From an uncultured Solobacterium sp. (GTDB taxonomy: Bacteria > Bacillota_I > Bacilli_A > Erysipelotrichales > Erysipelotrichaceae), in NCBI GenBank assembly GCA_900552125.1, contig URYK01000004.1, forward strand, positions 54,884-118,883: a stretch of DNA of 64,000 nucleotides. Direction: 5' to 3'. The notes beneath the pieces were generated by a model. It worked only from the letters and a program-made list of their open reading frames with translations, was not told the DNA's origin and searched no databases. The stretch's first letter is position 1. The number at the start of each line of letters is the position of its first letter. Below are positions 32,503 to 40,489 of the stretch, in pieces. A program made the translations under genes and the position numbers.

Positions 32503-32916
32503 ATGATAAACAGAGTTGTGTTAGTTGGTCGTTTAACAAAAGATTCAGTTTTACGAAAAACAACAAGTGGAACAAGTGTCACATCATTTACAGTTGCATG
32601 TAATAGAAAATTTAAACAGGAAGGACAACCCGATGCAGATTTCATAAACTGCGTAGCTTGGAATAAAACAGCTGATATTATTGCACAATATACTCATAAA
32701 GGTTCATTAGTTGGTATCGAAGGAAGAATACAGACACGAAACTATGAAGATCAGAACGGGAAAACTGTATATGTAACAGAAGTGGTTGTTGAAAGTATAT
32801 CATTTTTAGAAAGTAAGAATGCATCAAGCGATAATAAGGTACATGATAATGCATATCATAACGATTTTCAAAGCAACGATGAATTAAATATTTCATCTGA
32901 TGATTTACCATTCTAA
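32503..32916 (+). CDS. ssb: Single-stranded DNA-binding protein
   Basis: The 137-residue protein opens MINRVVLVGRLTKDSVLRKT with the OB-fold block FTVACNRKF, DADFINCVAWNKTADIIAQY and GSLVGIEGRIQTRNYEDQNGKTVYVTEVV. The tail is acidic and ends DDLPF, the SSB tip that contacts partner proteins. Confidence 0.95.
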   Translation: MINRVVLVGRLTKDSVLRKTTSGTSVTSFTVACNRKFKQEGQPDADFINCVAWNKTADIIAQYTHKGSLVGIEGRIQTRNYEDQNGKTVYVTEVVVESISFLESKNASSDNKVHDNAYHNDFQSNDELNISSDDLPF

Positions 32917-32936
32917 TATACTAAAGGGTAGATAAT

Positions 32937-33347
32937 ATGAGCGATGATGTGAAGCAGATTATTGAAGATACCACAAACATGACAATCATAAAGTTAAAAA
33001 AAGCTGGATTCATGAGAGGAAATAAAAAAACAACATTCAAGAAAACAGAACAATTATTGAAATCTTATAATGGTTTTAAAGATGCTATAAAAATGCATGA
33101 TTGTGATGTTGAAAAAACAAAGAAAATTGTAAAAATGATTGATGATTCATTGAAACAAATAAATGATGAAGCTGGTGAATACTATGGACTTTTGGAAATG
33201 ATCTATTTTGAAAGAAAGACACGTGAAGAACTGGCATATGAGTTTGATTGTGAACCGATAACAATTACCAGAAACAAAAATAAGATGGTAAATAAATTAA
33301 AGATATTGCTTTTCAGTGATGAAGTAATAGAAGAATTGTTTTTATAA
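32937..33347 (+). CDS. ArpU-like late gene transcription regulator
   Basis: The 136-residue protein has a helical N-terminal half. Its C-terminal sigma-like HTH (about 88-130: EMIYFERKTREELAYEFDCEPITITRNKNKMVNKLKILLF) fits the ArpU family, which activates packaging and lysis genes. Its position, last early gene before the lysis cassette and an inverted repeat at 33457-33553, agrees with a Q-like role. A strong terminator follows. Confidence 0.8.
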   Translation: MSDDVKQIIEDTTNMTIIKLKKAGFMRGNKKTTFKKTEQLLKSYNGFKDAIKMHDCDVEKTKKIVKMIDDSLKQINDEAGEYYGLLEMIYFERKTREELAYEFDCEPITITRNKNKMVNKLKILLFSDEVIEELFL

Positions 33348-33371
33348 GGCTCAATAAAGAGCCTTTTTTTT
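33348..33371 (+). terminator. Terminator of the early operon
   Basis: GGCTC (33348-33352) pairs with GAGCC (33359-33363), followed by eight Ts; directly after the ArpU-like gene. Confidence 0.85.
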
Positions 33372-33456
33372 ATTTTAAATGTTATATTCGTGTTCTTTTT
33401 AGTGTTATTTTGGTGTTATGTTTCAATTGCTGATTTAATACTATAATCATTTTGTA

Positions 33457-33553
33457 AATTGTTATTTGCCACGTATAGTTTTAAAAAAATAATCTTCCAT
33501 GTGCTGCTTACTTTTCTTTTAAGTCATGAAATTATACGTGGCATATGACAATT
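33457..33553. promoter_or_regulatory. Long inverted repeat upstream of the lysis genes
   Basis: Arms 33457-33477 and 33533-33553 are inverted copies, 19 of 21 positions matching, with the core TGCCACGTATA / TATACGTGGCA perfect. They enclose 55 bp. A TATAAT box without a clear -35 lies at 33442-33447. This fits an activator site for the late operon; a tiny invertible element is a less likely alternative. Confidence 0.55.
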
Positions 33554-33572
33554 TAAAAAGGAGGTATGTTGT

Positions 33573-33803
33573 ATGAAAGTTAAAAAATATGATTTTAAGT
33601 TATTTTTACAGGCTGCTGGCGTTCGAGCAATTAAAACAATGGCACAAACAGCAGTTGCACTTATCGGAACATCTGTTGCCCTAACTGATGTAGACTGGCG
33701 TTTGATTGTATCAGCATCGGTGTTATCTGGTGTTGTATCAATTCTTACATCAGTTGCAACAGGACTTCCAGAACTAACTCCAATAGAAGAAAACAAGGGG
33801 TAA
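33573..33803 (+). CDS. Holin (r1t-like)
   Basis: The 76-residue protein has two hydrophobic helices (about 14-34 and 44-62) with the pattern FLQAAGVRAIKTMAQTAVALIG then DWRLIVSASVLSGVVSILTSVATGLPE. This is the phage r1t holin family signature. It precedes the endolysin. Ribosome binding site: AAAGGAGGT. It forms the membrane lesion that frees the endolysin. Confidence 0.88.
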   Translation: MKVKKYDFKLFLQAAGVRAIKTMAQTAVALIGTSVALTDVDWRLIVSASVLSGVVSILTSVATGLPELTPIEENKG

Positions 33804-33809
33804 TATTTG

Positions 33810-34115
33810 ATGGATTATTATGTTGTGGCTGGAATGGTTGCAGTTGCTTTGATTGCGATGTTTGGCTTTCTTAATTCATTTAAAAAAAGTATTGAAGATG
33901 AAAAAAAGCCAATGCAGGAATTAAACAATAGCATCATTCGTTTAAATGTAAATTTTGAAAACATGATGGAAAATGACAAAGTACGTGACGATAGAATCAG
34001 AAATCATGGTAAAGAGATTGATAATTTAGATGATCGTGTTACTGATGTAGAACATGAACAATCAAATCATGAAACAAGAATTTCAAGCCTAGAGAAATGG
34101 AGGGAAAAACAATGA
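33810..34115 (+). CDS. Membrane-anchored coiled-coil lysis protein (XhlA-like)
   Basis: The ATG at 33810 is used rather than the TTG at 33807. The 101-residue product has one N-terminal transmembrane helix (VVAGMVAVALIAMFGFL) and then a long charged coiled coil (about 25-100) ending LEKWREK. This topology and place between holin and endolysin recall XhlA-type proteins. Its stop overlaps the endolysin start (ATGA). Confidence 0.65.
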   Translation: MDYYVVAGMVAVALIAMFGFLNSFKKSIEDEKKPMQELNNSIIRLNVNFENMMENDKVRDDRIRNHGKEIDNLDDRVTDVEHEQSNHETRISSLEKWREKQ

Positions 34116-35218
34116 ATATTTTATTGTTAAACGGACATGGTTGGAATTACAATATAAGCCCTAAAAAATATGATAGTGGCGCAACAGGAAATGGATATGA
34201 AGAAGCTAAATTGACTAGAGAATTAGCTGATTTAGTAGAATCACGATTGAAGAAATATGCTACTGTTTACCGTTATCCAAAAGATCGAAATGCATTTGAA
34301 GATGTGCAAAATGGAACTTTTTACAATTATATGCCAATTGCTTTCAGTAAGGTAGGGTATGCTTTAGAAATTCATTTCAATGCTTTCAAGAAAGACGAAA
34401 AGAAAGATGGAAGAAAGAAAGGTACTGAATGTTATGTGACGTATTCAGAAGGTGGTATCACAGTAGAACAGGAATTCATGAAAAATCTATCAAAATACTT
34501 TCCATTGCGTGACAATGACAATATTTTTGATGGTGTAAAACGTACAAATTTTGCAGTTATCCAGACATTAAAAAACTATGGTGTATCTGGTGCATTATTA
34601 GAAACATGCTTCATTGATGATGCAGATGATATTGAAACATATCAGAAAAATAAAAATGCCATTGCTGATGCGATTGTTAATGGTATTGTTGCAGGATTTG
34701 GCTTAAAAGCTGGTACAAGCAAGCCTAGCAACCCATCAAAGCCTAGCAACCCATCAAAGCCTAGCAAACCATCTAAAAAACCAGTTACGGACAAGGTTGT
34801 AAATGATGTTATTAACGGAAAGTATGGCAACGGCGATGTAAGAAAACAGAAGCTAGAAAAAGAAGGTTATAACTATAACGAAGTGCAAGATGCTGTAAAT
34901 AAAAAACTTTCAAAACCTAAAAAATCTATTTCTGAAATTGCGAAAGAAGTTATTGCAGGTAAATGGGGAAACGGTGAAGTTCGTGAAAAGAAATTAAAAG
35001 ATGCAGGATATGATTATAAAAAAGTACAAGCAGAAGTAAATAAACAGATGGGAGCAAGTGCGCCAAAAAAATCTGTTGATGCAGTGGCTAAAGAAATCAT
35101 TAATAAGCCTAATTACGGTGGCTGGGGAACTGGCGAAACACGCAAAAAGAAATTAACTGAATATGGTGGTGCTAGTTTCGCAGAAGCAGTTCAAAAGCGA
35201 ATAAATGAGCTGATGTAA
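34112..35218 (+). CDS. Endolysin: N-acetylmuramoyl-L-alanine amidase with CW_7 repeats
   Basis: The ATG at 34112 has GGAGG 8 nt upstream. The 368-residue protein has an Amidase_3 domain (1-205), with NGHG giving the first zinc His, ALEIHFNAF the second, and ETCFIDDADD containing the catalytic Glu. A repetitive linker follows (SKPSNPSKPSNPSKPSKPSK). Three CW_7 (Cpl-7 type) wall-binding repeats come next, each with the motif GxWGxG(E/D)xRxxxL (GKYGNGDVRKQKL, GKWGNGEVREKKL, GGWGTGETRKKKL). It has no signal peptide, so it needs the holin. Confidence 0.92.
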   Translation: MNILLLNGHGWNYNISPKKYDSGATGNGYEEAKLTRELADLVESRLKKYATVYRYPKDRNAFEDVQNGTFYNYMPIAFSKVGYALEIHFNAFKKDEKKDGRKKGTECYVTYSEGGITVEQEFMKNLSKYFPLRDNDNIFDGVKRTNFAVIQTLKNYGVSGALLETCFIDDADDIETYQKNKNAIADAIVNGIVAGFGLKAGTSKPSNPSKPSNPSKPSKPSKKPVTDKVVNDVINGKYGNGDVRKQKLEKEGYNYNEVQDAVNKKLSKPKKSISEIAKEVIAGKWGNGEVREKKLKDAGYDYKKVQAEVNKQMGASAPKKSVDAVAKEIINKPNYGGWGTGETRKKKLTEYGGASFAEAVQKRINELM

Positions 35219-35707
35219 ATGGCAGGGCGTAAAAATGTATATGATACAAAAATAAAGCCGCATCTTGAAAGCATAAAAAAATGGATTGCAGATGGTGCAA
35301 CAGAACAATCCATTGCTAAAACATTAGGTGTATCTCATACAACTTTTAATAAATATAAAAATGAAAAAGTTGAATTAATGGAAGCTGTAAAAAGAAATAG
35401 AATGCCGTGTGTTGATAACATAGAAAATTCAATGTATAAGGCTGCACTTGGTGGAAAAGAAACTCTTAAAAAGGTCATGAAAGTAAAACATATTGAATAT
35501 CAAGAAAATGGAAAGCGTTTGAGAGAATATGAAACACTTGAACCTTATGAAGAAGAAGTTTATTTTCCACCAAATACAACAGCTGGTATATATCTATTAA
35601 AGCATTGGGGCAAAGAAAAGGGTTATACAAATGATCCTGCAACGCTTGAATTAAAGCGCCAAGAATTTGAACATAAAAAAGAAATTGATGAAATTATTAA
35701 CTGGTAA
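35219..35707 (+). CDS. HTH phage protein, terminase-small-like or regulator
   Basis: The 162-residue protein starts right after the endolysin stop. Residues 15-60 are an HTH (LESIKKWIADGATEQSIAKTLGVSHTTFNKYKNEK). The rest (YKAALGGKETLKKVMKVK ... YFPPNTTAGIYLLKHWGKEKGY) resembles phage proteins annotated as terminase small subunit-like or transposase-like. The true small terminase more likely lies at 40184, next to the large subunit, so this copy may have a different role. Confidence 0.6.
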   Translation: MAGRKNVYDTKIKPHLESIKKWIADGATEQSIAKTLGVSHTTFNKYKNEKVELMEAVKRNRMPCVDNIENSMYKAALGGKETLKKVMKVKHIEYQENGKRLREYETLEPYEEEVYFPPNTTAGIYLLKHWGKEKGYTNDPATLELKRQEFEHKKEIDEIINW

Positions 35708-35719
35708 GGTGGTGATCCT

Positions 35720-38700
35720 ATGCGTAGTATTTGTAATATTGATTTAAAAAATAACGTGGCATGGGGTTCATCATCAATAGCTTATAGTACAAATGAAATT
35801 TTATTAAGCATTTATCCATCTGATGCAATGAAAACAAATTTTCGCATTGAAACAACTGATATTGGTGGAAAGGTCACAGTATCAAGCGTAAAAAAAGAAA
35901 TAAACGGTTTGATTGAATATGTAATGCCTTTATCAAGCTATATAAAAGCTGGTTCGTTTAAAGTTAGATTATTAAGCGATGAAGATAACAGTTCATATAT
36001 TCAATTTAAAACGCTTGAAGCATTGACGGATGGCGATGATATCATTTGTAAATATCGTTTCGCAACACAAACGTTTGAAGTATATAAAATAGTTATTGAA
36101 AAAGGCGGTAGTGATTATGATGATACGCCAATATGGAATGCTATTGATGAAATACGTGCCAAGTATATAACAGTTGATGTATTCAATGCAGAAAAAGCAA
36201 CTATTTATAGTTTGATTGCAGAAAAAGCAAGTATCAGTGATTTAACGGCAATCAATGCAGATATTGCAAACCTAAAAGCTAACAAAGCTGATATAGGTGA
36301 ATTGAATGCAGAAGTTGCTAAAATTGAAGAATTAATTGCTAAAAAAGCAAGTATTGATGATCTTCATGCATTAGAGGCAACTATTGAGCAATTGAATGTG
36401 CATATAGCAAATATTGATAAAGCTATTATTGATGTTGCACATATCAGTGATTTAGAAGTCTTAGAAGCTAAGATTAACGATATTGAAGCAGGACAAATTG
36501 ATACAGATTATTTAGATGCTCATTATGCAAAGATTGATTTAGCTAATATTAAAGATGGTTGTATCACTACAGCAATGATTGGTGAAGGTGTAATTCAATC
36601 AGCACAAATAGCAGATGGTTCGATTACAGATGCTAAAATCGTAACGCTTACAGCAAATAAATTGACAGCTGGAAGAATAGATGCATCAGATATTGAAGTA
36701 GTCAATTTGAATTGTGCAAATCTTACTGTCGGAACAATAAACGGAAAACAGATTACAAATGGTGCAATTGATTGGGATAAGTTAGCAAGTCAAGTAGGCG
36801 ATACAATAACAACAGCGGATGAAAATGCATCACAGGCATTAGATGATGCATTAAAAGCATTCGAAGAAGCACAAAAAGCAAATAGTGCAGCAGGAACTGC
36901 ACAAAGCACTGCAAATGGTAAGAATACAGTTATTTATGCAAATGCACAACCTAGTACATCTGGAAGAAAAACAAATGATGTTTGGTTTGATACTGATGAT
37001 AGTTATAAAATGTATTACTTCAATGGTACATCATGGGTTGCTGCTCAATTTGGAACTAATGCAATAAAGAATGCAAGTATAACAACTGCATTGATTGCAG
37101 ATGCAGCAATAAACAACGCTAAAATTTCAAATCTTGATGCTGGAAAGATTACAACAGGATATCTGGCAGCTGATAGAATTGCAGCTAATAGCATAATAGC
37201 TGGAAAACTTGCAGTTAATGCAGTAACAACTGCTAACTTACAAGCTGACTGTGTAAACGCTGATAAGATCGCAGCTAAATCTATCAATGCAGAGCATATA
37301 AACGGTGCAATTATCACAGGTGATAAGATTGTTGCTAATGCAATTACAGGAGATAAGATAGCAGCTAAAACGATAGATGCTACAAAGCTTGTTGCAAATA
37401 CAATTACTGCTGCACAGATTAAAGCTGGAACTATTACGGCAACTGAAATTGATGTTGGTTCAATTAAAGCTGTTATATTAACCGCAAACAGCATCACGGC
37501 AACACAGATTGCTGCTAATTCAATAACGGCAGAAAAGATAAAAGCTGATGCTGTTACAGCTGCAAAGATTGCAACAGATGCAATCAAATCACGCAACTAT
37601 ATAGCTGGTTCTGTTGGTTCATTCTTAAATTTAGCTGATGGTTCATTCAGCAGTAAAAATCTTAAATGGAATGCTGATGGAACGATTACGGCAACTAATG
37701 GGAATTTCAGTGGTGCAATTAATGCTACTAGTGGAACGTTTAAAGGAACGGTAAGCGCTAGTACTATTACAGGTTCTACTATTAACGGCGGAACAATTAA
37801 AGGCGCATCTATCAGTGGTAACACTATTTCTGGTGGCTCAATATCTGGTACTAGTATATCTGGTACAAATATTTCTGGCGGTTCTATTTCTGGTGCATCT
37901 ATCAGTGGTGGTTCAATAACGTCTGGTACGAATATCAATGTAAGTACTGATTTAAAAGTCGGTAATAACATTTATTTAAGTCAAGGTGTAAACTCAATTA
38001 AAAAAATAGAGTTTACCAGCGGAAATATGATCATGAATACATGGACAAATAGTTATAACTATTTAACTATGCGCTCTGGATATAGGTGCGCGCTTGTTTC
38101 AAACAATGCTCAAGTATGGGCATCTGGAAATGATAACAAAGCTGGAATATCTGCTAGTAACTATATTGAATTGAACAGCAATGATGGAGGAATAAAGCTA
38201 CAATCTGGAAGTAAAATACTATACTTTGAAAATTCTGGTATTGGTATTGGTTCTAATACATTCCGTCCAGCTGGTGATATCAGTGGTCAAGTAACATTAG
38301 GAAATCCAGATTATTTGTTTTATCGTTTATATGTTAAAAATACAACCAATTCATCTTCTGATTATCGTTTAAAAACAAATATCAAAGAATATGATAACCG
38401 TTTTGAAAAAATGTTTATGGATTTAAAACCAGTGACATATGAGTGGAAAGATGAACCAGGTCAATCTCATTGTGGTTTAATCGCTCAATGGGTATATGAT
38501 GCAATGAAAAAACATGGTATAGAAGAGCATGAATTTGGTGCATATGAACATGACAGCAAATACGATTATTATGCAATGGCATACGCTGAACTTACATCAC
38601 TTAATATGCATATGATCCAGAAAACTATTAAGCGTGTAGATACACAAGAATATGAGATTGCCAGATTAAAAGATAAAGTTATAGAATTGCAATCAAAATT

Positions 38701-38743
38701 AAATGCTTATATTTTAGGTGAAATGGAGGTAAGGAAAGCATGA
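35720..38743 (+). CDS. Tail fibre/upper baseplate protein with S74 chaperone
   Basis: The 1007-residue protein has a BppU-like N-terminal domain (1-130: NNVAWGSSSIAYSTNEILLSIYPSD). A coiled-coil stem follows (about 135-270). Long runs of short repeats then occur (ANSITAxQIxANSITAEKI type, about 440-620; IKGASISGNTISGGSISGTS type, about 680-735), typical of beta-helical fibres. The C-terminal peptidase_S74 domain is at about 870-975 (SSDYRLKTNIKEYDNRFEKM, the catalytic Ser in the SSDYRLK motif, then GLIAQ). It folds the trimer and cleaves itself off. A short coiled coil closes the protein. This is the probable host-recognition protein. Confidence 0.88.
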   Translation: MRSICNIDLKNNVAWGSSSIAYSTNEILLSIYPSDAMKTNFRIETTDIGGKVTVSSVKKEINGLIEYVMPLSSYIKAGSFKVRLLSDEDNSSYIQFKTLEALTDGDDIICKYRFATQTFEVYKIVIEKGGSDYDDTPIWNAIDEIRAKYITVDVFNAEKATIYSLIAEKASISDLTAINADIANLKANKADIGELNAEVAKIEELIAKKASIDDLHALEATIEQLNVHIANIDKAIIDVAHISDLEVLEAKINDIEAGQIDTDYLDAHYAKIDLANIKDGCITTAMIGEGVIQSAQIADGSITDAKIVTLTANKLTAGRIDASDIEVVNLNCANLTVGTINGKQITNGAIDWDKLASQVGDTITTADENASQALDDALKAFEEAQKANSAAGTAQSTANGKNTVIYANAQPSTSGRKTNDVWFDTDDSYKMYYFNGTSWVAAQFGTNAIKNASITTALIADAAINNAKISNLDAGKITTGYLAADRIAANSIIAGKLAVNAVTTANLQADCVNADKIAAKSINAEHINGAIITGDKIVANAITGDKIAAKTIDATKLVANTITAAQIKAGTITATEIDVGSIKAVILTANSITATQIAANSITAEKIKADAVTAAKIATDAIKSRNYIAGSVGSFLNLADGSFSSKNLKWNADGTITATNGNFSGAINATSGTFKGTVSASTITGSTINGGTIKGASISGNTISGGSISGTSISGTNISGGSISGASISGGSITSGTNINVSTDLKVGNNIYLSQGVNSIKKIEFTSGNMIMNTWTNSYNYLTMRSGYRCALVSNNAQVWASGNDNKAGISASNYIELNSNDGGIKLQSGSKILYFENSGIGIGSNTFRPAGDISGQVTLGNPDYLFYRLYVKNTTNSSSDYRLKTNIKEYDNRFEKMFMDLKPVTYEWKDEPGQSHCGLIAQWVYDAMKKHGIEEHEFGAYEHDSKYDYYAMAYAELTSLNMHMIQKTIKRVDTQEYEIARLKDKVIELQSKLNAYILGEMEVRKA

Positions 38744-39000
38744 TTACAAATGAAAAGAAAAAACAGATCGTATTGAAGAATGTTATAAAGGTAGATGATA
38801 AACCTGTTAAGTATCAAGAAATTACAATTAACAGTGAAAATCCAGAAGATATGACATTTAGTGATTACTTTGCTAATGATGAGGCGAAAGCAACATATAA
38901 AGATAATCGCACAGAAATCAGAAAGCTAGAAGATGCATTTGAAGATGAAGCATATACGGAACAAGAAGCACTAGCAAGTTACAAAGCGTTGGAGGAATAA
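38740..39000 (+). CDS. Small phage protein (86 aa)
   Basis: Overlaps the fibre gene by ATGA. The acidic product ends in a regular Glu/Ala/Tyr pattern (YKDNRTEIRKLEDAFEDEAYTEQEALASYKALEE). It is of a type found between fibre and packaging genes; no named family. Confidence 0.55.
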   Translation: MITNEKKKQIVLKNVIKVDDKPVKYQEITINSENPEDMTFSDYFANDEAKATYKDNRTEIRKLEDAFEDEAYTEQEALASYKALEE

Positions 39001-39003
39001 CGA

Positions 39004-39357
39004 ATGAAATTAACAAACAGAGTTGTATTTAATTCAGTAGAAGCATTGAACAAACTGAACAAATTAGAATTGCCAGTAAGAACAGCATATGCGGTTAAAA
39101 AGAATATTGATGCATTGAATGTACAAATCAAGTTTATCAATGAAAGACGTAATGAATTAATTAATAAACACGGTAAAGATGGAACAATTAAACCAGAAGA
39201 TGTAAAAGCAGTAAATGCATTTATGACAGACTTTCAGCAATTGCTAGACATTGAAGAAGATATTGATGTTAAAGCAATCAGCATTGACGAATTAGGTGAT
39301 GCTAAATTATCATCTGCTGATCTTGATGCTTTATCATTCATGCTAACATTTGAGTAA
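39004..39357 (+). CDS. DUF1617 family phage protein
   Basis: The 117-residue helical protein (LTNRVVFNSVEALNKLNKLELPVRTAYAVKKNIDALN ... LSSADLDALSFMLTFE) has the DUF1617 layout: long N-terminal helices, E/R-rich centre and an I(S/D)..DLxxLxFM end. Family members are small phage proteins near tail and packaging genes. Its stop overlaps the next start (TAATG). Confidence 0.7.
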   Translation: MKLTNRVVFNSVEALNKLNKLELPVRTAYAVKKNIDALNVQIKFINERRNELINKHGKDGTIKPEDVKAVNAFMTDFQQLLDIEEDIDVKAISIDELGDAKLSSADLDALSFMLTFE

Positions 39358-40028
39358 TGTTTACATTAGATAACTTCTATAAATCAGATGAATGGCGTAA
39401 TTTGTTAGGAGTATTAAAAGCAGAGCGTGAACGTGATGGCGTATTGTGTTGCGAGTATTGCGGCAAACCAATCATAAAGAAATATGATTGTATTGGACAC
39501 CACAAGCACGAACTAACAAACGCAAACGTTAATGATTACAACATTAGCTTAAATCCTAACAATATCATGCTGATTCATCATAAGTGCCATAACATCATAC
39601 ATGAAAGGTTTGGGCATGAGCAGCAAAAGAAAGTGTATATAGTTTACGGTGCGCCATGTTCTGGTAAATCTACATGGGTTAGAGAGAATGCAGGCATAGA
39701 TGATTTAATACTAGACATTGATTCAATATGGGAAATGATAAGCATTAATGAAAGATATGTGAAGCGTGACAGACTGAAAGAAAATGTATTTGCTATTCGT
39801 GATTGTATGATTGAACAAATCAAGATGCGACAGGGCAAATGGAAAAATGCCTACATCATTGGTGGTTATCCTATGAAGATGGATAGAGAGCGATTGGAGC
39901 AACGTTTGAATGCTGAAAGTATATTTATCTATGAAGATAAAGAAGTATGCCTAGAACGTGCGAAAATGAGTAATAGAGTTGGATGGGATAAATATATCAA
40001 TGAATGGTTTGAAAGATATATGCCATAG
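39357..40028 (+). CDS. HNH nuclease fused to a P-loop kinase
   Basis: The 223-residue protein has two parts. The HNH domain (1-90) has paired zinc Cys CCEYCGKP and CHN, and the metal His of CIGHHKHEL and LIHHKCHNIIHERF. The second part (98-223) has a Walker A, VYGAPCSGKST, then ILDIDSIWEM, the adenylate/polynucleotide kinase pattern. The HNH half matches the nuclease that many cos phages need beside the terminase to cut cos ends. The kinase half might process DNA ends; that is inference. It starts by overlapping DUF1617. Confidence 0.78.
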   Translation: MFTLDNFYKSDEWRNLLGVLKAERERDGVLCCEYCGKPIIKKYDCIGHHKHELTNANVNDYNISLNPNNIMLIHHKCHNIIHERFGHEQQKKVYIVYGAPCSGKSTWVRENAGIDDLILDIDSIWEMISINERYVKRDRLKENVFAIRDCMIEQIKMRQGKWKNAYIIGGYPMKMDRERLEQRLNAESIFIYEDKEVCLERAKMSNRVGWDKYINEWFERYMP

Positions 40029-40060
40029 CCCCCCCATTGACTACAAAAATTTTTCGTAAA
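40022..40060. other. Probable cos region
   Basis: The stretch straight after the HNH-kinase gene has a run of seven Cs (from about 40028) followed by ATTGACTAC. Next comes an A/T-rich non-coding segment up to 40183. Cos sites of HK97-type Firmicutes phages usually lie between the HNH gene and terS and often contain such C-runs. Position of the cuts cannot be read from sequence. Confidence 0.4.
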
Positions 40061-40183
40061 GGGAACTGGAAAGGGTAGGTGCTTTGTACACAAATTAAAA
40101 AATTCATTTTTTTCAAAATAAAAATTGGAAAAGTTTTAAAAATCATTTGAAAATGGTTGAAATGTCTTGAAAGGTGGTGCGAT

Positions 40184-40489
40184 ATGGATAGAAAACAAGA
40201 ATTACTAGACATATTTAAGGATGTTGATGAAAACACGCTTCATTTAATAAATCCGTTGATTGATGAGGTTGTTTACATGGAAAAAACCATGCAAGAACTG
40301 AAAAAGCTGCCTTTCATTCGTATTCATCCGAAAAATCCATCTAAACAGGAAACAACGCCAGCAGGAAAGCAATATAAAGAGTTTTCGCAGTCTTATATGA
40401 ATGCAATCCGCATATTATGCTCAATTTTAAATAAAGTAGATAGCAATGCAGAAAATGAGTTGTTGAAAAAGTTAGCTGATTTTGAATGA
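40184..40489 (+). CDS. Phage terminase small subunit (P27-like)
   Basis: ATG at 40184 after AAAGGTGG; an in-frame TTG at 40157 has no site. The 101-residue product has the P27 family features of helical N-terminus (DRKQELLDIFKDVDENTLHLINPLIDEVVYMEKTM), central proline region (IRIHPKNPSKQE) and Y(K/M)xFSQSYMNAIRILCSIL end. It binds the packaging site and passes it to TerL. The stop overlaps the TerL start by four bases. Confidence 0.8.
   Translation: MDRKQELLDIFKDVDENTLHLINPLIDEVVYMEKTMQELKKLPFIRIHPKNPSKQETTPAGKQYKEFSQSYMNAIRILCSILNKVDSNAENELLKKLADFE

Noticed and set aside
33478..33532. Phase-variable invertible promoter inside the 21-bp inverted repeat
   Set aside because: The enclosed 55 bp contains no clear promoter and is shorter than usual for tyrosine-recombinase switches; kept only as an alternative in the finding.
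34721..34775. Possible CRISPR-like or tandem array (AAGCCTAGCAACCCATC repeats)
   Set aside because: It is the coding repeat of the Ser-Lys-Pro linker in the endolysin; no spacers.
37045..37596. Long minus-strand open frame opposite the tail fibre repeats
   Set aside because: Mirror of a repetitive Ala/Ile-rich coding sequence; low complexity and no ribosome binding site.
37700..37930. Repeat array in the tail fibre gene
   Set aside because: Coding repeats of a beta-helical fibre, in frame; no independent element.
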